Part shown: positions 1 through 10,152 of the stretch, piece after piece | Layout of the letters: every line of letters starts with the position of its first letter | How positions within the stretch are numbered: the first letter of the stretch is position 1 | DNA from: Gracilaria gracilis | Lineage: Eukaryota > Rhodophyta > Florideophyceae > Gracilariales > Gracilariaceae | Direction: 5' to 3' | Length of the DNA stretch: 64,000 nucleotides | Assembly (NCBI GenBank): GCA_030374805.1 | Contig: JARGSG010000184.1 | Span: 62,001-126,000, forward strand | Notes under the pieces: generated by a model | Databases searched by the model: none | Seen by the model: only the letters and a program-made list of their open reading frames with translations | What the model was told of the DNA's origin: nothing | Position numbers and translations under genes: made by a program

Positions 1-2810
1 TGCAAAGAGGCCAACCGTTCTTCCTCACCATAGCTCGTATCCCGAGGGGATGGCCCTTTCTACTTAACCCGGATTCTAATTGCACGCCATTTTATAATAT
101 GCCCTCGAGTTTCTTGTATCTAATATCTTCACCTGCGGAGCACGAAGGCCAGAGAACAGCAGATTCCACAACAGCTGACGCTAGGACAACCTTGGTTTCT
201 AGTAAATAGACAGATATGGAGGTTGGGACATCTACAAAACAAAGGTGTTCCGATTTACATTCAGACCAGAGCATTGATATTGTGGCTACCCTTGGTGCTT
301 TAGCTCGCCCACTCTCAACTCCAAAGAGACTGGCTTGGGCAAGATTACACATGCAGAGGCAAGAGCGCGAGGGATCGAAAATTGCTGCTGGACCACCGAC
401 TCTGTGGCACACTGCACAATTAGATCCCGCCTCCGTTTTCACCGCACTACGCCAAGAAATACTCACAATTCTCGTCTTCTGGGCTGCTATCGCATCGCTA
501 CATGCCACACGATGACATCACCGTTGCAATTCGGGTCAGGTTGGCCACCTCCAACACCAAAGTTGCCTCCCGGAGCGATTGATTGCCATGTCTGAAACAC
601 TTGCCGGATCTTGATCTTTTCAGTCTGCGACCTTCCTGTTAAGCAAGCGTCTTGATTCTCAACGGCGGGCTTTACTTCTGCATGACCATGCAGTCTCAGC
701 TTCTGTTCATCAACCACAGGTTTGAAGAGAATTGTGACGTTAATCCCGTGACGTTAATCCTCTTTTGATATCTCGAAATCTGCCATGGCTAATAACTCTT
801 CTTCTGCTACCTTTTGAAATATGTTGTAGAAAACTCTCCTGCAGCACTATGAAGTGAACATGGCGGGGCTTAAAAGCTAGTTATGCGAATTCGAACATGT
901 TCGCCACTTTGATCACGAGTTCACCAAATAGGAGGACGATTTGTAGCAAGGGGCTGTTCTGCGGTTCCCAAGAACTTTGGAGCCCAATGGAACTCGAATG
1001 AATGGCAGCGCAAGCAGGCCTATACACTGACCTGTCGTCCGGGGTCTTATACTAAAGAGCATTTTGGAGACCTTATGGGAAGCTCCCCGGAGCTACAGAT
1101 GGTATGGGCCTGTATTATCGATCCGAATGCGGTTCAGGATGTTTGTCCGACTTTTGGGTTACAAAACCTGTGTACGGAAGAGGACTCGGATGAGGAGGGA
1201 GATGTTGGCACCATCTTCTCTAGAGTTTTCAGTCGCGTGGGATGAAGGTGCTCGCTGCTCCCTTTTGATGCTAAGTGGGAAAAGAGAGCACGGGTGCGGG
1301 ACCAACAGGGAGTTGAGAGCGTTTGGAGGGATGTTGGTTAGGGAGGCAACAGCTCATGTAATGGAGGAGTGGGAGCGGGAGAATCCCGGTCTGCAAGCGA
1401 CGTACAGAACGTACTTAGTAGTAGGAATCGCTCCCCTGCAAAGCAGTATGAGAGAGGCCTGTCTGCCAGGCGTGATAAGGAGCCGCACGCTGTTCTCTCC
1501 GCCTTGGGGACACATATCTACAATACGCAACGGCTGGAGCTCGGTTATGGTTTCTAGAGGACTCCTGGACCTTGTCCGGATTGGGGGTTATGAGAGGAAG
1601 GGTGGCGAGTAATTCAGAGCTCATTGTGTGTCCCGTGGACCCGTTTGCTTACCAAGGCAACTTGGAAATGGATGTTCGTGGCACTTCAATGGAACTCTTT
1701 TGAGAGGGGACCTTGCAAGTTCCTCCGCAAAGTACACGGAACGACGTGAAACAAGCAATGTACTGCTGGTTTCGTTCGGATTCGATATCCATGGGGGGGT
1801 GTATATCGAGGAGCCAAGGCCTGTGTGCGAAAGCTAGCTGAGATTTCCATCGCACCGCGGGGCACAAGCCCAGCGTTTGAATACAATGCGTGCTGCTGCG
1901 ATCGGAGCGTTCTGTACTCCAGTACAGAGCCGGTTATCTAAACCAAAGGCGTCTCCTGCCTTCAACGACCTGACGAACGGTCAAGGCCCATCAAGTCCGA
2001 AGTAAAGTCATCATCGTCATCAGTTGCCCACAAGATCAAATCGAGTGCGGGCTCCAATGCACATCCTCAACAGCCACTCGCTTTCCAGGTGTCATGGCCC
2101 ACGGAATAGACAGATCATACGAATATATTGCCATCACCACTCACACAATAGTGTGGACACCGGGAGTCGGTGGGTTTGTCTGGATAATTCACATGGACAT
2201 TGTCTCGTCGTTCTGGACAGACAGAAATCAACCATTTAAGGCCAAGCCGCGACTCGAAACGCATAATTTCCGTCCAGTGCCGTTGTGGTACAACGGTTTT
2301 CCCGGCTTCGACTCGCCGTTGCGGTCCACATGAGCAGAGGGTGTGATATTCCCCATCGGGGAACATCACATCACAATCTGGATGCATCATTGACGTCGCT
2401 ATTAGTGCCCCTCTGAAAGACATAGATAGAGACTGCATCAAAAAAGTTTACGCATTTAACGGTTTCAGGGTGTGACTTGTGCAGTTGTCTTCATTTCGCT
2501 GCGAACTGAGAGTAATCCTGCAAACCAAGTTGTACGTGGATGTTTTCCGCTCGCTGATTTCGATGTGTATGAGCTCGAAACCATTTACCTTTCGTAATTG
2601 GTTCTGAACTTTAGTAGATATCTACACGGTACAACGGTAAGGTTACTGTACACTGGACAAATGGCTGTTGTGGGTATTTTCATATCCGTAAGAGATGTGA
2701 CGAATTCTTCTTCATGCGCTGTGATGCCAAGAAATCTCACTTGCATCGGCTTTCGAACGCATTTCGGCCTACGCTTCCTCTCCTATGTGACCTCTTAACG
2801 CTACCAAACT
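1..2810. other. Gene-poor 5' region, nothing recognised
   Basis: No reading frame here resembles a known family. The longest open stretch (1064-1612, plus strand, 182 codons) has no recognisable domain. A 13-bp direct repeat, GTGACGTTAATCC, occurs twice at about 733-761. Near the right end are two copies of the GGTACAACGG motif (2287-2296 and within 2628-2653) and a palindromic TAGATATCTA at about 2614, which probably belong to the promoter region of the CRAL-TRIO gene that follows. The rest may be UTR, unrecognised exons or decayed repeat. Confidence 0.5.
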
Positions 2811-3835
2811 ATGACGAGCTACTTCTCAATGAAATGGTCCTCTATACTCCCGCGCTCGACCTTTGTACAAGAAGCAAGCGGTTCAAGTCTCTCTGGAAGT
2901 GACGACATCGCTCTTGACACATTCAAGCAGTCTAGTAAGCCTATGCTCGAGGATGCGGTCCCAAGACTGTCGGATGAAGACCCTTTTCGTTGCTTACTTG
3001 TCGAGCAGAGCACTCTCCGAGACGATATCTTGCTACGAGTTTTACGCTTCAACGAGATGAATGTGAGCAAAGCTACGCATCAATTGGAAACAACTCTTAA
3101 CTGGCGTGCTCATAGTCGAATATGTTCCGTTGGTCTTGACATGGTGCGAGGGAGTTCGAGTGGTATTCCTCTTGCGCGACTTTGCGAGCCCAACGAAAAA
3201 GGGGACGCTTTGTTCTTCGCTTCGGCGGGGTTATATGACAGATCCTCGATTGAACGAGCTGTGCAGAAAGTAGGGGTGGCACGAATGTTCGAACATATGC
3301 TATATGACTCCAACGGTCCAAAAGTAAGACGAGGGACAGTTGTTGTAGACTTTACTGGATTTGGAACAAAAAACGTTGATGTGAATGGGTTGCGAGTCGG
3401 AATGGCAACGTATATGAACCACTATCCAGAGATCTTCGACAAGATATTTTTGGCTAACTATCCGCGGTTATTATATGGGGGTAAGCTATTGAAACACGAA
3501 AGCAAAGTCAGGCCAGCTACAACAATGTCACAAGCACTAACTCAAATTCACTGCACTTCATTTTGTCACTGCACACATGATCCCGCTCCTGTTCTCTTGG
3601 GTGTCGTATGATATCTACTACAGTTTGGAGAACGATTGTACCATTGCTAGACAAACGAACAGCGCGTCGAGTCGTCTTCGTGGAAACAAAGGAACACCTT
3701 AAAGGAGCTTTGGTGCAACGTTTTTCTGAAAAACAGATTCCTGGTTGGCTGGGAGGGAAGGCTGAAGTTTCTACGGTGCGCCTTTTGAATGGAATCGAAA
3801 TCGGAAGTAAGGCGCTGACTGAAAGCTTTGTTTAA
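2811..3835 (+). CDS. Sec14-like CRAL-TRIO domain lipid-transfer protein (2 exons)
   Basis: Exons 2811-3480 and 3624-3835 join in phase (a 143-bp GT-AG intron at 3481-3623, GTAAGC...ACAG) to give about 293 residues. The N-terminal part carries a CRAL-TRIO-N type helix block (DDILLRVLRFNEMNVSKA, then NWR). The core holds the lipid-binding fold signature around VVVDFTGFGTKNVD and YPEIFDKIFLANYPRLLYG. Exon 2 continues exactly where the family expects it (VWRTIVPLLDKRTARRVVFV), which fixes the splice. Sec14 proteins bind phosphatidylinositol or other hydrophobic ligands and link lipid metabolism to membrane traffic; the ligand cannot be told from sequence here. No GOLD domain or signal peptide is seen. 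The first ATG of the frame is used as start. Confidence 0.85.
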
Positions 3836-4358
3836 GACAGGGACAGCGAGCAGAGAGAGGTTCCTTTGTAAACCTCTACTAGATATCTATCTTTTGGAGA
3901 GCTTGGACAAGGGAGACTTGATCCTTGCCGTAACTTCTCTTTTTTATTTCGATCATCGCTGGGTACAGTGCTGACGAACGCATGGGCCCATTCGGCCAAT
4001 CATCAGCGGTTTTTCATAACCCTCAACTGTACAAGTTTAAACCGATCTTTGCGCCAAACGCTGGTCCCTCACTGCCGGTGGAAACGACCTGGAGTTCATT
4101 CCATGTGCCGCGACCTACCTTCGTGATTTCGGTGCAGCTTCACAAGGTTGGAGATTATGGATTAAGTTCGGGCGGACTTTGTATCTATTGTGCACCTTTG
4201 CACCTACCGTCTTTTGAGGAGACAAGGTACCGTTGGTACCGTTGTACAAGAGTAATAATATCTTTTTTTCCTTTCCCATTGTTCTCGAGGAGCAGACCAG
4301 ACACAAGTTGTCGTAAGTATAAAAAGGTACCTATTCTGACCTTAAAGGATCAAGGCCA
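3836..4358. promoter_or_regulatory. Intergenic promoter region of the NEDP1-like gene
   Basis: The interval between the CRAL-TRIO stop and the next ATG holds a tandem GTACCGTTGGTACC / GTACCGTTGTAC motif at 4226-4247 and a good TATA box, GTATAAAAAGG, at 4317-4327. If transcription starts about 30 bp past the TATA box, the 5' UTR is only about 10 nt. A TAGATATCTA palindrome lies near 3880. Confidence 0.55.
4317..4327 (+). promoter_or_regulatory. TATA box of the NEDP1-like gene
   Basis: GTATAAAAAGG lies 32 bp before the start codon of the deneddylase gene. It is the clearest canonical TATA box in the window and implies a very short leader. Confidence 0.55.
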
Positions 4359-5369
4359 ATGACTCCGACACCTCGAGTTGCTTCTCTGGGTGATGCCTCC
4401 TTGTCTGTGGATGACTTGGCATTGCTTGTTCCTCCGTGTTGGATGAATGACCAACTCATCTCGTTTTGGTGTGAACACCTGCGAATTCATGTACTGGAAA
4501 ATGATTCTCGAGTTGCAATTCTACCTCCAAATCTGTCCTTCTTCATGTCTTTGACAGACGGTAAGATGCCTTTCATGTATACTATTCAGTCAGCAAGGGC
4601 TCGTTTCTAAACTTGTAGCATTTGATTCTGCGTTACCAGATCATGAAGTACTCTCGCAAATAGCTTCTGCAAACAATTTGAAAGACAGCGAGCTCATCAT
4701 CCTCACCGTCAACGACAGTCGGGACTCTGACGTTGATGGAAATGTTGCGAGCGGAACTCATTGGAGTCTGCTCGCCTTGGATCGTCAAGCAAACGTCGCC
4801 TACTATTTGGACTCCCTACCGCACCTCACCAACGTAAAGGTGTCTCAAGTTCTTTTGCATCGCCTGGCGAGAATGCTCGGTACTTCAAAGGCGTCGTTTG
4901 TTGAGCTCGACACACCGCGGCAAAGGAACAGCTATGATTGCGGTACGTCTCTCTTCTCTTTGTATCTTAAAAGTATACAGGCTTAGCTAGGAAGACGAAG
5001 CATCTTCTCAGGTCAGAAGTACGAGAAGATGAAAGGCGACCCTTTAGCACACTTTCGAGTTCGAACAACGCAACAATTGTGCTGAAAAGAAGCCTTTACT
5101 CACCAACTGCGATGTGGATTGGCCTAACCCTACATCTTTGTCGGCGATGTGCGTTTATATCCATGTCAGGTGCATATGCATGCAAGTTTGCGGAGGATGT
5201 CGTTCAATGCTTTCTATCAAAGAAACAAATATCATCGGTTTATGAGAAGGGAACAGAGCTGCACCAGGATCAAATTGACCAAAAGCGTCAAGAAATCGGA
5301 AAACTTGCGTGCAGGCTTCTACCTGACGAAGCAGTTGAGGTTGGTCCACAGCAAAGCAGTCCACAGTAG
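4359..5369 (+). CDS. NEDP1/SENP8-type deneddylating cysteine protease (3 exons)
   Basis: Exons 4359-4560, 4619-4942 and 5170-5369 join in phase to give 241 residues, the usual size for SENP8/NEDP1. These ULP1-family (C48) cysteine proteases process NEDD8 and remove it from cullins and other targets. The catalytic set is complete: His115 (GTHWSLL), Asp132 (YYLDS), Gln169 and Cys175 (RQRNSYDCG). The N-terminal LVPPCWMNDQLISFW matches the family's PxWLND entry motif. The first intron is only 58 bp and shows a clear branch site, CTAAAC, just before TAG. The second (4943-5169) interrupts the catalytic Cys-Gly codons, and the third exon resumes as AYACKF, as expected after DCG. A SUMO-specific Ulp1 is less likely given the short, single-domain architecture. 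Confidence 0.85.
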
Positions 5370-6045
5370 GAACTCAAAAGTGATGGAACATAACCTGGAG
5401 GACCTGCCGGGTTTCTTCCACTCCTGCTCTGTTTTGCGGCCTTGTTCTCCACCAGCCTTTTCAAGATACACATCCCATGATAATGTATCCATCGGACTTC
5501 TCTATCCAAGACACCTTGACTTCTTTTACTGCACTTGGTTCTGTCACATTCGTAACTTGCACAGCTTTTCAGAATGCTACCCTATGACTATCTACTGGCT
5601 CTTGGCGTTGTCGCAGGAGCATGTCGACATGTTCTGTTGTTCAAAATATAGAAGCATTGTTTTCACGTGCTTGTGACTAGTCAGCGTAGGAGGAATGTGC
5701 TCTTATTATCTTACACTGCGCATGATCCGATCTTATGGAAAGACAGGACCATACGTATCTGCCTAGTTTCGCTTGCGACGTATGTTCTACGTCAGCTTCG
5801 GCCCACTGCGTCCCGTACGTAACCTTACCCTTCCGTAGCCCATACAAAACTGTACAGCGTTTATATAAACAACGATCAACGATCAGAAACACCTTGTGCC
5901 AACTATTCCCAAACAGGGTCTTCTTCCCCAAAACAATTAAATACCCCACCAATATGTGCATGATGAATAAACCGCCACTAGTTAGGGCTCCCAGAGCGTA
6001 ACCAATACAACCTTCCACAAAAAAACATGGCACTGACGGTGTCCG
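5370..6045. other. 3' intergenic region between convergent genes
   Basis: This interval separates the stop of the plus-strand deneddylase from the stop of the minus-strand Arg-rich gene. It should hold both 3' UTRs. No gene, repeat or RNA was recognised. Confidence 0.5.
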
Positions 6046-7635
6046 TCACGTTACAGACGCCCTCCGCAGGATCCCCTGTTCAACATCGTCAATCTCTGAA
6101 GCAAAAATGAGAGCCTCAAGGTTGGCTGGACCATAGACTGACTTGCGGGTAGTACCCAGCCACAAGTCTCGAGTGGCCATGAAGGCACGCTTCGCCTCCA
6201 TAGCGCTTGTGATTGCGGCAAAGCCAGGTGAGCTATTCCGACGTGGGGTGGACTTTTCTGCAGGTTTTCGGTCGGGTACTGGAGGTGATGGTAACGCGTT
6301 TGTACAATTGGAGTCTGCAGAAACAGGTGCAGCTTGGCGAGAACCTGAGCTAGCACCTTCCTCTGTACCCGATGCAGACCAAGTAACAGGGGAGCCCACG
6401 GCTCGTAACTCCCAAGGGGAGGAAGACGGTTGAGAAGCTTCCACATAGGTCCACAACTTGCTCACGGGGTCAAATATCTGACGGTCGTAAGAAACGCATG
6501 GCTCATTTGAAGCGTCAACTATGCTGGAGAGATCATACAAACACATCTGACGACCAATGTTCTTGATGTGTCGAGGTCTAGTGTCCGGCTGTGGTCGGTA
6601 CGATAGCGAAGTGTTCGATCGCCACTCTCGTATTGATGTGCTATGTGGCTCATCCCAGCTGTAGAAGCTAGTAGCTTCCTCAATATCCAAAGAAGATCTA
6701 GGACTGAGGTCATGGCTCTTGTCAAGCGACTCGCAGTAAGAAGGCTCTGCGTTGTTGTCGGCAAGGTCCTTCTTGGCCAGCACATCGCGCCAACGTGTTC
6801 CGCTTCCGCCAATGCGCTTGCCCGTACGATCTCGGAGTCGGGCGCCAGAAGCATCCTCGCGAAATGAAGACGGAGAACGGCGATCCTCACGGTCGGCATT
6901 TCGCCACCAGCGGGTATCGTGCTCCGAATTGGAGCTAGCAGACCACAGCGAGCGCTCACGCTCGTAGTGACGCTCGCCAAAATCAGACAGAAAGTCAATC
7001 CTACGCTGCGCGCTTGCACGTGGCAAGCGCCACTCGTAGTCGGTACGAGTGTCATACCACTCAAACTTACCGGGCTCCACGCACGCCGAGTTGGCTCTTC
7101 TGGCGTACGCCACGCCGTCACTGTCATGCTCGCGGCGCAAGGCGCGGCGATACCTTGCAGTGCGGACGCCGAACACATTGCGGCGCGAATCCAGAAGAGA
7201 GGCGTCGCGAGGGCGCGTATCCAAAGGAGCGGACGGGGCGCGAGGCGCCTTGCGCCTGGGCTGCAACAAGGCATCGACCTCACTACCGACGGCGCGCGGC
7301 GGCACGCAAAGCGGCGGCGTACGCTGCCTCATGTGCATGCGCTCCTCCCGAACGGCGCGCGCCGCCCTCTGCAACGCCAGATGCACGAGGCGTCTGTCGC
7401 TGCAGGCGCCCCTGAGCACCCACTCCACCTCGGTGCGCTCGTTGAAGAAGCGCGTGCCGTGCGCCGGCGGGCGGGTGGTGGGCGGCGGCGGCGCGCGCAG
7501 CGGCGCGGACGACGCATTGCGCGAAGAGGGCGACGAGCGCGACGAGAACACGGAGCGACCGCGGCGGCGCGTGGGCGTGGGCGGGCGTTGCAGCTCGGTG
7601 CGCGTGCGCATGGGCGAGCGACGGCGCGGAAGCAT
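6046..7635 (-). CDS. Unknown Arg/Ser-rich, largely disordered protein
   Basis: A single open frame of 529 codons from the first ATG (7635); a second in-frame ATG at 7611 is possible. No family is recognised. The N-terminal third is very rich in Arg, Pro and Ser. The middle is charged, with many Trp and Tyr residues in Arg/Asp context (for example FEWYDTRTDYEWRLP and DTRWWRNADRED). The C-terminal 60 residues look more ordered (AMEAKRAFMATRDLWLG, then NLEALIFASEIDDVEQG) and could be a short interaction module. Such composition suits an RNA-binding or nuclear scaffold role, but that is inference. GC content rises steeply toward the 5' end. The codon pattern and uninterrupted length support a real gene. 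Confidence 0.55.
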   Translation of the reverse strand: MLPRRRSPMRTRTELQRPPTPTRRRGRSVFSSRSSPSSRNASSAPLRAPPPPTTRPPAHGTRFFNERTEVEWVLRGACSDRRLVHLALQRAARAVREERMHMRQRTPPLCVPPRAVGSEVDALLQPRRKAPRAPSAPLDTRPRDASLLDSRRNVFGVRTARYRRALRREHDSDGVAYARRANSACVEPGKFEWYDTRTDYEWRLPRASAQRRIDFLSDFGERHYERERSLWSASSNSEHDTRWWRNADREDRRSPSSFREDASGARLRDRTGKRIGGSGTRWRDVLAKKDLADNNAEPSYCESLDKSHDLSPRSSLDIEEATSFYSWDEPHSTSIREWRSNTSLSYRPQPDTRPRHIKNIGRQMCLYDLSSIVDASNEPCVSYDRQIFDPVSKLWTYVEASQPSSSPWELRAVGSPVTWSASGTEEGASSGSRQAAPVSADSNCTNALPSPPVPDRKPAEKSTPRRNSSPGFAAITSAMEAKRAFMATRDLWLGTTRKSVYGPANLEALIFASEIDDVEQGILRRASVT

Positions 7636-8891
7636 GACGGCGCGCGCTCGTTCGCCACGCCCAAAGCAACGACGTCGGCTGCGCGTATGCAACAAGTGGC
7701 GCGAGCGACCGCGCCGCCAGCGCGTTCGCGCCGCAAGCCAGCGCGCGCCAGATTTGCAAGCGCGCGCAGCGCGCGGGGGAGGGGCGCGCTCGAGCGCCGC
7801 CGCTTTACAGTACGATAGATATCATAGCGCGAGTGTGCGTTACGTTTTTCGCGCGATGCGCGGCATGATGACGTCACGCACGAGCTGCGCCCGCCGGTAC
7901 GCCGCCACTGCCCACTGGCCAGTGGCCAAGTGGCCGGTGGCCAAGTGTGCGAGCGACCCGCCGCCGAAGGTGCGCCGCCGCCAAAGGTGCTGTACGGCAC
8001 GTTTGCAAATTGCACCGCGTCGCCGTCGTTAATAAGTCAGATAAACTTACAAACTCAGATACACTGCAACAAGGCGCCTTATTCGTCGTTGGGCGACGAG
8101 CTTCCGCACCGCTGCTCACCCCCTCCCCCCTTCGCCAGCTTGCGGCCAACGATCCAGCCAGCCAGCCAGCCATCTAGTGTTTTGTTTCTGCCTTGATTGC
8201 TGCGCCCGTGTCCTCATTTCATGCCGCATGCGCGCGTTGTTCAAAACCACAAAGTTGACACTCACAAGGTTGCGCCTTTTATCGTAGTGTGCTTTCCTTC
8301 AAACGTTCTGCAATCATTGCGGATCACATGGAAACCATCAGTGAGTTAGGCGCACCATCAAGGATGATCCTTCAACATGAATGCCATAGCTTTGTCACGC
8401 CTCATTCCTGCACTCTCTGCACAAGAATGATGTTCGGATGCAAAGCCTTTTTGTCACACCATGTACATGTTCTACCAACGATACCCCACAAACTACTTGT
8501 CTGAACACTCCAACACACACAAGTCGAACCCTGCACTCCACTCGGATGGTCAACGCACGTCCTCCTGTGTGCCAAGCGTCCCACCCCAAGGCGCTGTGAT
8601 TCGGAGGGAGGGGCGAAGCTTCTTATCATAAAAATATTTTTGGTTTTCACAAATTTGTTTGGTCTTTCGAATAATTTCATTCTGTGTTTGGACGAATGAA
8701 AAAACGGGCACAACTGTGCACGCGTTCCACGTTTGCAATGTGTGCCCGTACTTGGGACGCCGGCCGTCGTCCACGGTCTTTGTCTACCGCGATCAAGACG
8801 AAGCGCACCACCACCTGACGCTTTCGCTCTACATCCCATCAGCAGGGTATCCCTCCCCAATACCAATTGGTCTTTAGTGCCATCCTCCAAC
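7636..8891. other. GC-rich divergent promoter region between the Arg-rich gene and RPL3
   Basis: The left half (to about 8030) is extremely GC-rich. A GATAGATATCATAG block near 7804-7820 sits at TATA distance for the minus-strand gene. A cluster of TGGCC direct and inverted repeats lies at about 7913-7945, and four CCAG units at 8155-8170. The right half is ordinary in composition and should contain the RPL3 promoter and 5' UTR. No gene is supported. Confidence 0.5.
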
Positions 8892-10076
8892 ATGTCTCAT
8901 CGAAAGTTCGAAGCGCCGCGTCATGGATCTCTTGCGTATCTGCCGAAGAAGCGATCCAGTCGTCATCGCGGCAAGGTCAAGGCCTTCCCCAAGGATGATC
9001 CGTCTAAACCGTGCCACCTGACCGCCTTTATGGGGTACAAGGCCGGTATGACTCATATCGTTCGTGATATGGATAAACCGGGATCAAAGATGCACAAAAA
9101 GGAGGTTGTTGAGGCTGTCACCATCATTGAGACCCCACCGATCATTGCGGTTGGCCTTGTCGGATACGTCGAGACTCCTTACGGTCTGCGTGCTCTCACT
9201 ACTGTGTGGGCTGAGCATCTTTCCGATGAAGTCAGACGTCGCTTCTACAAAAACTGGTACAAGTCGAAGAAGAAGGCTTTCACCAAGTATGCCAAGAAGC
9301 ATGCTGAGGGCTCCAACCAAATCGATGCCGAGCTCGACAGGGTTGTCAAGCACTGCTCTGTCGTTCGCTTATTGGTCCATACGCAGATTCGTAAAGTCAA
9401 GATTGCTCAGAAGAAGGCACATCTTATGGAAGTACAGATCAACGGTGGTTCCGTGGCTGACAAGGTTGAGTTCGCCAAGGGTCTATTCGAGCGCCCTATT
9501 GACGTGAAGGCCGTCTTCACCAAAGACGAAATGATCGATGCTATTGGTGTCACAAAGGGTCATGGCTTCGAAGGTGTGGTCACCCGATGGGGCGTCACAC
9601 GACTGCCGAGGAAGACTCATCGTGGTCTCCGAAAAGTCGCTTGTATTGGTGCGTGGCATCCGGCTCGAGTTGGTTTCACAGTAGCTCGTGCGGGGCAGCG
9701 TGGCTACTTCCACAGGACACAGACCAATTTGAAGATTTATCGAATTGGCGATAAGGGTGATGAGACGAGCGCCACTACCAACTTTGATCTTACCCAGAAG
9801 TCTATTACCCCGATGGGTGGCTTCCCTCACTATGGTATGATCAACGAGGATTGGCTCATGGTCAAGGGGTGCGTAGTTGGCACAAAGAAACGTATCGTAA
9901 CGCTTCGTAAGAGTTTGTTCCCACAGACCTCGCGCGCAGCACAGGAGGAAATTGTGCTCAAATTCATCGATACATCATCGAAGCATGGCCATGGGCGGTT
10001 CCAGACCATTGCAGAAAAGAAGAAGTACGAAGGTACTCTCAAACGCGACCAAATTGCAGCCCAACAAACCGCTTAG
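8892..10076 (+). CDS. RPL3: 60S ribosomal protein uL3 (RPL3)
   Basis: An intronless gene for a 394-residue protein that aligns throughout with eukaryotic uL3, which builds the peptidyl-transferase region of the large ribosomal subunit. The N-terminus [20 protein letters not shown] is the family's canonical start, so the ATG at 8892 is chosen over upstream in-frame codons. Further family blocks are [28 protein letters not shown], the Arg-rich [20 protein letters not shown], and the segment containing the histidine that is hydroxylated or methylated in other species. Length falls between yeast (387) and human (403). It ends 76 bp from the end of the convergent UFD2 gene. Confidence 0.98.
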   Translation: MSHRKFEAPRHGSLAYLPKKRSSRHRGKVKAFPKDDPSKPCHLTAFMGYKAGMTHIVRDMDKPGSKMHKKEVVEAVTIIETPPIIAVGLVGYVETPYGLRALTTVWAEHLSDEVRRRFYKNWYKSKKKAFTKYAKKHAEGSNQIDAELDRVVKHCSVVRLLVHTQIRKVKIAQKKAHLMEVQINGGSVADKVEFAKGLFERPIDVKAVFTKDEMIDAIGVTKGHGFEGVVTRWGVTRLPRKTHRGLRKVACIGAWHPARVGFTVARAGQRGYFHRTQTNLKIYRIGDKGDETSATTNFDLTQKSITPMGGFPHYGMINEDWLMVKGCVVGTKKRIVTLRKSLFPQTSRAAQEEIVLKFIDTSSKHGHGRFQTIAEKKKYEGTLKRDQIAAQQTA

Positions 10077-10152
10077 TAAAGCTACACGTCTTGCTCATCG
10101 CTTGACATATTTACTTCCCGTGATAAGGGTTTTACTACATCACGAATGATAG

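Noticed and set aside
1064-1612. 182-codon plus-strand open frame in the first kilobases
   Set aside because: No domain, no promoter element or splice partner, and composition not different from surrounding non-coding DNA.
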